A stretch of 64,000 nucleotides of DNA from Sphingomonadales bacterium (GTDB taxonomy: Bacteria; Pseudomonadota; Alphaproteobacteria; Sphingomonadales; Sphingomonadaceae): contig JADKCA010000002.1 in NCBI GenBank assembly GCA_016714795.1, forward strand, positions 1 through 64,000, given 5' to 3'. Positions 58,049 to 64,000 of this stretch are shown here, one piece after another. The notes beneath the pieces were generated by a model that saw only the letters and a list, made by a program, of their open reading frames with translations, was not told the origin of the DNA and ran no database searches. The position numbers and the translations under genes were made by a program. The first letter of the stretch is position 1, and every line of letters begins with the position of its first letter.

Positions 58049-59049
58049 CGCCGCCGCTCCCGGACATAGCGGGTTATGCGGACCCTCTGCTGGCTGCGCT
58101 TGTCGCCCATCCGGAGTTCGGCTTCGGCAAAGAGCCGATCGACGATAATGTGATGTCCGGAGACGCGATAGTTGACCAGTTCGCCCTCACCGCTGGCACC
58201 GATCACAAACACCGGCGGCATTTCGCCGCGCGCGATGCTTTCGGGAAACTCGATGAAGGTCCGCACTCCGTCGTCGAACACCCGCACCGGCCGCCAGTCG
58301 GGGCGGTCGCCCGAGATGCGATAACCGAATGTGAGGTTGGGAAGTGCAATCCCGGCAGCGACGGGCGCGGCCGCTTCGGCAGCACTTGCGCGGCCCCGGA
58401 TCGCAATCAGCTCATCCTGCGGATAGCTCCAGGAAACCGAGGCCATGTAGGTCGAAGTGCTGGCGCGAAGCTCGAGATGGTAGGTCCGCCGGTCGGTGTT
58501 GATGATGAGGTTGGTGGCAAGGTCGCTGCGCGTCGGCTTGACTAGGATGTGGACACGGGTTGCATTTCCGGTGCCGCTGGTCGTGTCGCCGATGATCCAG
58601 CGAACGGTATCTCCAGCCGCGACCGGTCCCGCGCCGACCAATTGCTCGCCGGGCTGGAGGGCAATGTCGGTGATCTGGCCGGGCGCGGCATAGACCTGAT
58701 AAAGCGCGCCTTCGGCCCAGACGAACCGCTGCATGGCGTTGATGAAGCCGTCACGGCGCGGCTCGACCCGAGCGGCCTCATTCGCCGCTCCCACCCTGAC
58801 CACGGGAGCAGGGGGACTCCGGGTCGGGCGGGAGCGGCTCGCGGCGTGGGGAGGGAGGCGCCGCGGAGCTGGTTTGAGTTGCCCGGGGAGCGGCAGCGGA
58901 ACGGGGATGGCGATCACCTGGGTCTCCGGTGAAGCTTGCTCGGCAGCCGACGGTATGGGTGCCGGTTGTTGCGCCAAGGCCGGTTGCGCGGCGAGGCCGA
59001 TAATAGCGAGCGCCGTCGCGGCTTTGCGTGTCTTGTGATTGCGGGTCAT
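58045..59049 (-). CDS. trbG: TrbG/VirB9 family conjugation protein
   Basis: A 334-residue exported protein: signal peptide KAATALAIIGLAAQPALAQ, a Pro-rich segment, then the VirB9-type beta-sandwich (FVWAEGALYQVYAAPGQITDIALQPGEQLVGAGPVAAGDTVRW) and the C-terminal NLTFGYRISGDRPDWRPVRVFDDGVRTFIEFP. It forms the outer-membrane core with TrbI and is translationally coupled to both neighbours by 4-base overlaps. Confidence 0.95.
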   Translation of the reverse strand: MTRNHKTRKAATALAIIGLAAQPALAQQPAPIPSAAEQASPETQVIAIPVPLPLPGQLKPAPRRLPPHAASRSRPTRSPPAPVVRVGAANEAARVEPRRDGFINAMQRFVWAEGALYQVYAAPGQITDIALQPGEQLVGAGPVAAGDTVRWIIGDTTSGTGNATRVHILVKPTRSDLATNLIINTDRRTYHLELRASTSTYMASVSWSYPQDELIAIRGRASAAEAAAPVAAGIALPNLTFGYRISGDRPDWRPVRVFDDGVRTFIEFPESIARGEMPPVFVIGASGEGELVNYRVSGHHIIVDRLFAEAELRMGDKRSQQRVRITRYVRERRR

Positions 59050-59729
59050 TGTCCAAGCTCCTTCGACCAGTTGATGGCATTGACGAACAGCCCGAGCGGG
59101 TTCTTGCGCAGTGCGTCGGGTGTCTTGGGGGTCTGGATCGTCACAGTGACGATCGCCGACCAGCGGGTGGTCTCGGCAAGGCTGCCGTCCTGATAGCGGC
59201 GCTCGACCCATGCGACGCGAAAGCTCGTGTTCGACGCGCGGATCACGCTGGCGACATCGATGCCGACCTGGACCTTGCCTACTGCCGAGAAGGGATCGTT
59301 GGCGCGGGCATAGTCGTTCAGGGCTAGCGCGCCTTGCGGGCTGGTAAAGTCATAGGCCCGGAGCCAGTTTTCGCGCACGACGATGGCGTCGGCGGGAATG
59401 CTGCGGACTTGCTCGATGAAGCGCGCAAGGTGGAAGGCGATCTGGGGATCGCTCGGCTGCCAGTCGGCATTGGCGGGGGCGACGGCCTGCGCTTCGCCGA
59501 GCTTGTCGACTTCGACGACCCAGGGAACGATGCTCCCGCGCGCGCCCTGCCAGATGATTCCGGCGGTCAGCGCGCCCGAAAGCGCAAGTGTTCCGAAAAA
59601 GGCGAGCCGCCAGTTTCTGGCCTGGACGCGGGCGGAGCCGATACGATCATCCCAGGCTTGCGCCGCGCGCTGATAGGGGGTGACGGCTTCGGGTGTTTCG
59701 CCGTAGCGGATCGAGGGGCGTCGAAACAT
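59046..59729 (-). CDS. trbF: TrbF/VirB8 family conjugation protein
   Basis: A 227-residue inner-membrane protein. The N-terminal FRRPSIRYGETPEAVTPYQRAAQAWDDRIGSARVQARNWRL is the TrbF signature; one helix (LAFFGTLALSGALTAGIIW) is followed by a periplasmic VirB8-like domain. It nucleates assembly of the T4SS. It overlaps trbG by four bases and follows trbL by 4 bases. Confidence 0.95.
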   Translation of the reverse strand: MFRRPSIRYGETPEAVTPYQRAAQAWDDRIGSARVQARNWRLAFFGTLALSGALTAGIIWQGARGSIVPWVVEVDKLGEAQAVAPANADWQPSDPQIAFHLARFIEQVRSIPADAIVVRENWLRAYDFTSPQGALALNDYARANDPFSAVGKVQVGIDVASVIRASNTSFRVAWVERRYQDGSLAETTRWSAIVTVTIQTPKTPDALRKNPLGLFVNAINWSKELGQ

Positions 59730-59733
59730 TCTG

Positions 59734-61050
59734 CTATTCCTTTGGCTGCGAGTCGATGGTGGTTCCCGCGCCGCCGCCATCGCCCGACTTGAGCGTGTGC
59801 GCGGCGACCTGCGCGGAATGGAGAATGGCCTGACGGTCTTTCATCGCCTTGGCCCAAGCAGGCGGACCAGATGCCGTTTGAGGATCGGCAGGCGGCGGCG
59901 CGCCGGGAGCGGGAATGATCTTGCCGCCGGTCGCGCCAATCGCGCTGCGCGCACCGTCCTTGAAGCTGCTTGCCAAACCTTCGGCTGACTTGCGCAGCGG
60001 AGACATGGCAGCGCCACCTGCGGCCTGGCCGACTGCACCGATGCCGGATGCCACTGCTCCGGGGCCGGACTTGCCCGCCGATCCAAGCGAATAGGCCATG
60101 GTCGCCCCGCCTGCGGCTTTGGCGCCGCCATGCGCGGTGGCGGTCGCCGCGCTGGCGACCGCGCCGCCTGCGAGTTTCGCACCGGCCGCCGCGCCGATGG
60201 CGAGGCCGCCCGCGGCCAGCGCGGTTCCGGCAGCAGCGCCTGCGCCAAGCTGGGGTCCGCCCGAGACGATGCCGCTGGCAATGCCGGGGCCGAAAATGCC
60301 GAGGCCGAGCAGGCACAGGCTGGCCAGCACCACGGCCATCGCATCTTCGATAGTCGGTTCCGGGCCAATCGCGGTTGCGAATTCGGCGAACAGGGTCGAG
60401 CCGATGCCGACGATCACCGCGAGAACCAGCACCTTGATGCCCGACGAAATGACATTGCCAAGCACCCGCTCGGCCATGAATGCGGTCTTGCCGAACAGCC
60501 CGAACGGGATCAGCACGAAGCCGCACAGCGTGGTAAGCTTGAACTCGATCAGCGTGATGAACAGCTGGATCGCCAGTACGAAGAAGGCGAGCAGGACGAT
60601 CGCCCAGGCAAACAGCAGCACGATAATCTGGATGAAATTCTCGAAGAAGGAGACGAACCCCATCAACTCGGCGATCGAATCGAGGATGGGCTGCCCGGCA
60701 TCTAGCCCGACTTGCGCGACCCGTCCCGGTTGGAGCAGTTCGGCGGCGGTGAACCCGGTGCCGCTGGCTTTGAGGCCAAGCCCGGCAAAGCTCTCGAAGA
60801 CGATTCTAGCGAGGCCGTTCCAGTTGCCGATGATGTAGGCGAACACGCCGACGAACAGTGTTTTCTTGACCAGGCGGGCGATGATGTCGTCGCCTTCGCC
60901 CCACGACCAGAACAGCGCCGCGAGCGTCACGTCGATGACGATCAGGGTGGTGGCGATGAACGCCACCTCGCCCGAAAGCAGCCCGAACCCGCTGTCGATG
61001 TAGCGGGTGAAGACATCGAGAAACCGATCGACAACGCCGGTGCCGCCCAT
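59734..61050 (-). CDS. trbL: TrbL/VirB6 family conjugation protein
   Basis: A 438-residue polytopic protein. The start is ATG 61050 (GGTGVVDRFLDVFTRYIDSG), the typical TrbL opening. About seven helices run to residue 270, followed by a very Ala/Gly-rich tail and a hydrophilic C-terminus (QAILHSAQVAAHTLKSGDGG). The tail has low-complexity sequence, as in relatives. It is the inner-membrane pore component. Confidence 0.94.
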   Translation of the reverse strand: MGGTGVVDRFLDVFTRYIDSGFGLLSGEVAFIATTLIVIDVTLAALFWSWGEGDDIIARLVKKTLFVGVFAYIIGNWNGLARIVFESFAGLGLKASGTGFTAAELLQPGRVAQVGLDAGQPILDSIAELMGFVSFFENFIQIIVLLFAWAIVLLAFFVLAIQLFITLIEFKLTTLCGFVLIPFGLFGKTAFMAERVLGNVISSGIKVLVLAVIVGIGSTLFAEFATAIGPEPTIEDAMAVVLASLCLLGLGIFGPGIASGIVSGGPQLGAGAAAGTALAAGGLAIGAAAGAKLAGGAVASAATATAHGGAKAAGGATMAYSLGSAGKSGPGAVASGIGAVGQAAGGAAMSPLRKSAEGLASSFKDGARSAIGATGGKIIPAPGAPPPADPQTASGPPAWAKAMKDRQAILHSAQVAAHTLKSGDGGGAGTTIDSQPKE

Positions 61051-61051
61051 G

Positions 61052-61426
61052 TCAGTTGCTCCCGTCTTGCATCGGAGAGGGCGAAGGCGCAGCGGCGTCG
61101 CTGTTCGCCGCCGCGCCCCCGTCGATTGTGGCACTGGCTGCGGATTCGCCTTCGCCGAAATCCGAACCCGTGGCCTGTTGGACTCCCATGAAGAACCGGC
61201 TGCGCTGCTCAGCCCAGGCGCGCAGGCAGAGCGTATCGCTCGCCGCTGCCTGACCGATGCTGCGGCACCGGCGCAGTTCGGCGCGCAGCGGGTCGATCCC
61301 GTCGTCCGCGACGAACACGGTTTGCGTGGCTGTGCTGGCTGGCTCGTTCAATTGGACGAGGCTCAGCGCCAGTGCGGTGACGACAAAGCCTGCTGCGCCG
61401 ATCCGCGCGATGGTGCCGGTCTTCAT
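61052..61426 (-). CDS. trbK-alt: TrbK-alt entry-exclusion-like protein
   Basis: A 124-residue protein with one N-terminal helix (IARIGAAGFVVTALALSLVQL) and the family core ELRRCRSIGQAAASDTLCLRAWAEQRSRFFMG with two cysteines. TrbK-type proteins are associated with entry exclusion, blocking transfer into a cell that already has the element. It starts 11 bases after trbJ and ends one base before trbL, which fits trbK-alt placement. Confidence 0.88.
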   Translation of the reverse strand: MKTGTIARIGAAGFVVTALALSLVQLNEPASTATQTVFVADDGIDPLRAELRRCRSIGQAAASDTLCLRAWAEQRSRFFMGVQQATGSDFGEGESAASATIDGGAAANSDAAAPSPSPMQDGSN

Positions 61427-61437
61427 GGGGGTGCCTT

Positions 61438-62195
61438 TCAGTCGTGGAACATCCGCGCCGAACCGGGCTGGTAGCCGGTCCCGCGCGCGAGGAAGCGCCG
61501 CATCTGCTCGCGGGCCTGGGCCTGGGCAGCGGCGCGCTGCGCGGCGTCGAGCGACTGAGCGCGGCTGAGCGAGGCCATCGTCGCGGTCAGGTCGGCGAGC
61601 TGCTGCGATTGCAGCGCGAGCAGCTGGTTCCCGGCCTGCGCGGCTTGCAGTGCGCCGGTCGCCGACTGGCTGGCGGTCACCAGCTGGTCGATCGCGCTGC
61701 GCGCGCCATCGATATTGCCGACCACACCGGCCTGAACCTTCAAGGCATCCTCGAAGGCGGCGACGCTGTTGCGCCAGCGGCCTTCCGCGCCCGCAACCAT
61801 CGTGCGCTGCGAGCCCGAAAGATCGGCATCCTTGTATTGCCGTCCAAACTCGCGCTCGATCGTCTGCACATCGTAAGCCATGCGCTGGGCTTGCTGGATC
61901 AGCTGCTGCGTCTGGCGGATTTGCGCCTGCAAAGGCTCCAGCACAGTCAGCGGCAGGCCTTGAAGGTTGCGCGCCTCATTGATCAGCGAAGTTGCCTGGT
62001 TCTGGAGCTGTCGGATCTGGTTGTTGATCTGCTCCAGCGTCCGCGCGGCGGTCAGGATGTTCTGTGTGTAGTTGCGCGGATCGTGGACGATGCCGCCAAA
62101 CTGGGCATAGGCGGGTGCGGGGACCAGCGCGGTCGCGGTCAGCGACAGGATCGCGGCACCGGCGGCGAACAGGTGGCGGAACTTGGGGACTTCAT
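61438..62195 (-). pseudogene. trbJ: TrbJ family conjugation protein, start-proximal frameshift
   Basis: The VirB5-like TrbJ open frame runs from about 62190 to 61438 (FRHLFAAGAAILSLTATALVPAPAYAQFGGIVHDPRNYTQNIL ... signal peptide and coiled-coil domain ending RMFHD). It has no usable start of its own. The ATG at 62195, with AAGGAG 7 bases upstream, reads ATGAAGTCC and is out of frame. Restoring one A (ATGAAAGTCCCCAAG) gives M-K-V-P-K-F-R-H-L, a normal TrbJ start. About 252 residues are otherwise intact. This is a real frameshift or a sequencing error in a short A run. Confidence 0.85.
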
Positions 62196-62199
62196 GGCA

Positions 62200-64000
62200 T
62201 TACTCCTTCACTGCTGGGGGATGGCCTGTTGGCCGGGGAAAGGGGGAGGCGCGCAGCATGTCGGCGGCCCAGTCGAGCCCGCGATGGCGCAGCCAACGCG
62301 CCGCGAACTCTTGCGCGCCGTGTGTTTCGACCAGTTCCGAGATCGCGAGCTGGTCAGCTTTCGAAGAGGTGGCGGTAAAGGCGAGCGCGACCTCGCCCAG
62401 ACCCAGTTCGAACAGCCGGTTGCCGCGCGCCGACTGGCAATAATAATCGCGCTTAGGCGTCGCCTGGCTCAGTATCTCGATCTGACGATCGTTCAGGCCG
62501 AACCGGCGGTAGATCGCCAGTATCTGCGGCTCCAGCGCCCTGTCATTGGGCAGGAATATCCGCGTCGGGCAACTTTCGATAATCGCCGGGGCCATTGGGG
62601 ACGTTTCGATGTCGGCGAGGCTTTGCGTCGCAAAAACGACGCTCGCATTCTTCTTGCGCAGCGTTTTCAGCCATTCGCGGAGCTGCGCCGCGAACAGCGG
62701 GGAATCGAGCACCAGCCAGCCTTCGTCGATGATGATGAGCGTCGGCGAGCCGTCGAGCCGGCCTTCGATGCGGTGGAACAAATAGGACAGCACGGCGGGT
62801 GCGGCGCTCGACCCGGTGAGTCCCTCGGTCTCGAAGGCTTGGACCGCGCTTGTACCAAGCCGCTCGGCTTCGGCGTCAAGCAACTGGCCGAACGGTCCGC
62901 CCAGACAATAGGGAGCCAAGGCCTGTTTGAGCTCCTGTGCTTGCAGCAGCATCAACAGACCGGTGAGCGTGCGTTCGGAGACAGGCGCGGACGACAGCGA
63001 ACCCAGCGCAGACCAGAGCTGATCCTTGGCGGCGGGGTCGATCTCCACGCCCTCACTCGCCAGCACCGCTGCCAGCCATTCCGAGGCCCAGATGCGCGTT
63101 TGCGGTTGGTCGATGTGCGCCAGGGGCTGGAGCGCCACACCGGCGTCGCCATCACGCCCAAGGCTTCCGCCCAAATCCTGCCAGTCGCCGCCCATCGCCA
63201 AGGCCGCAGCGCGGATCGAGCCGCCGAAGTCGAAAGCGAAGACTTGGGCCTGCTCGTAACGGCGGAACTGCATCGCCATCAAAGCGAGCAGCACCGACTT
63301 TCCCGCACCGGTCGGGCCGACGACAAGCGTATGACCGACATCGCCGACATGAAGGGTAAACCGGAACGGGGTCGAGCCTTGGGCGCGACCGAACATCAAG
63401 GGGGGGCAGCCGAAATGTTCGTCCCGTTCCGGCCCCGCCCACACGGCGGAGAGGGGGATCATGTGGGCGAGATTGAGGGTGGAAATCGGGGGCTGGCGGA
63501 CATTGGCATAGACATGCCCCGGCAGGGAGCCGAGCCAGGCTTCGACTGCGTTCATGCCCTCGGCGATCACGGTGAAGTCGCGGCCCTGGATAATCTTTTC
63601 GACAAGGCGCAGCTTCTCGGTCGCCAGCCCTGCGTCGGTGTCCCACACAGTGACCGTCGCCGTGACATAGGCCTGACTGACATGGTCGGAACCCAGTTCC
63701 TGTAACGCCTCGTCGGCATCGGCGGCTTTGTTCGAAGCATCGCTGTCGAGCAGGATCGATGCCTCGTTGGTCATTACCTCCTTGAGGATGGCGGCGACCG
63801 ACTTGCGCTTGGCGAACCATTGCCGCCGGATCTTGGCGAGCAATTTGGTGGCGTCGGTCTTGTCGAGCATCACCGCGCGGGTCGCCCAACGATAGGGAAA
63901 GGCGAGCTGGTTCAGCTCGTCGAGCAGTCCCGGAAAAGTCCGGCTCGGGAAGCCGATGATGGTGAGCGTGCGCAAATGGTGGTCGCCAAGGCGCGGTTCG
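62200..64000 (-). CDS. trbE: TrbE/VirB4 family conjugation ATPase, 5' part outside window
   Basis: At least 600 residues of the T4SS ATPase are present; the gene continues past the right edge. Walker A is GPTGAGKS, Walker B is LIIIDEGWLVLDS, and the C-terminal TQSLADIE motif fits VirB4-type RecA folds. The N-terminal (CagE-type) domain is in the visible part. It powers pilus or transfer-apparatus assembly. Its stop lies 4 bases before the trbJ start codon, and trbJ's ribosome site is inside its last codons. Confidence 0.95.
   Translation of the reverse strand, partial: EPRLGDHHLRTLTIIGFPSRTFPGLLDELNQLAFPYRWATRAVMLDKTDATKLLAKIRRQWFAKRKSVAAILKEVMTNEASILLDSDASNKAADADEALQELGSDHVSQAYVTATVTVWDTDAGLATEKLRLVEKIIQGRDFTVIAEGMNAVEAWLGSLPGHVYANVRQPPISTLNLAHMIPLSAVWAGPERDEHFGCPPLMFGRAQGSTPFRFTLHVGDVGHTLVVGPTGAGKSVLLALMAMQFRRYEQAQVFAFDFGGSIRAAALAMGGDWQDLGGSLGRDGDAGVALQPLAHIDQPQTRIWASEWLAAVLASEGVEIDPAAKDQLWSALGSLSSAPVSERTLTGLLMLLQAQELKQALAPYCLGGPFGQLLDAEAERLGTSAVQAFETEGLTGSSAAPAVLSYLFHRIEGRLDGSPTLIIIDEGWLVLDSPLFAAQLREWLKTLRKKNASVVFATQSLADIETSPMAPAIIESCPTRIFLPNDRALEPQILAIYRRFGLNDRQIEILSQATPKRDYYCQSARGNRLFELGLGEVALAFTATSSKADQLAISELVETHGAQEFAARWLRHRGLDWAADMLRASPFPRPTGHPPAVKE

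Noticed and set aside
61444..63705. 753-codon open frame on the plus strand across trbJ and trbE
   Set aside because: The minus strand encodes clearly recognisable TrbE and TrbJ; the plus-strand frame is Arg/Gly/Gln-rich and domain-free.

Overview
This window is high-G+C DNA from an alphaproteobacterium, most likely a sphingomonad (Sphingomonadales). The markers are a DUF1476-type ATPase inhibitor, a TonB-dependent receptor, many acyl-CoA and aromatic-ester catabolic genes, G+C-rich palindromic intergenic repeats, and a trb cluster that includes trbK-alt and DUF2274. It is chromosomal-looking DNA that runs into an integrative or plasmid-borne conjugation module at the right edge. No rRNA, tRNA or CRISPR array was seen.

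Region 1 (1-9.8 kb): the tail of a small unknown protein, a frameshifted enoyl-CoA hydratase, a DUF35/thiolase-like pair, a G/C-homopolymer stretch of doubtful quality, then housekeeping genes (leuD, an MDR reductase, the F1-ATPase inhibitor, bolA, a CGFS glutaredoxin, argC), an amidohydrolase and a second MDR dehydrogenase. Region 2 (9.8-17 kb): an SH3 protein, a prepilin peptidase, a seven-helix membrane protein fused to a SET domain, a CHASE4 histidine kinase with its REC-GGDEF-EAL partner, and a TorF-type porin. Region 3 (17-24 kb): two hotdog thioesterases, an acyl-CoA synthetase, a subclass B3-type metallo-beta-lactamase lipoprotein, a crotonase, a K+-channel/RCK protein and a DAACS symporter.

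Region 4 (24-45 kb) is a large catabolic island: two S1 sulfatases, a GST, a TetR regulator, an HLD-I-type haloalkane dehalogenase with a DUF1330 partner, a secreted hydrolase, and a LacI-controlled locus. The LacI gene has the palindrome TGCAAGCGCTTGCA between it and a P450/di-haem cytochrome c/OmpA-like operon. The same palindrome lies 6 kb away, in front of a CapA-like/DMT/TonB receptor/tannase operon, and a degenerate copy lies between an MmgE/PrpD gene and another secreted hydrolase. This reads as one regulon for uptake and breakdown of an ester-linked, probably aromatic, natural product. It is the best candidate for an undescribed system here.

Region 5 (45-55.6 kb) is patchy accessory DNA: IS3 and IS5 remnants, twin palindromes ahead of a 36-residue membrane miniprotein, a clade-2 catalase, a dead PhyH-like dioxygenase, an O-methyltransferase/TetR pair, an I78 inhibitor, a limonene-epoxide-hydrolase-like enzyme next to a cytochrome-b-like membrane protein, a TetR gene and hydrolase, and a truncated P-loop gene. 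Region 6 (55.7-64 kb) is a LysR gene facing the conjugation genes DUF2274-trbI-trbG-trbF-trbL-trbK-alt-trbJ-trbE, where trbE runs off the window.

Three otherwise intact genes (the crotonase at 410, the TetR at 54088 and trbJ at 62195) are each broken by what looks like a single-base contraction of a short T or A run. Sequencing error should be excluded before calling them pseudogenes.
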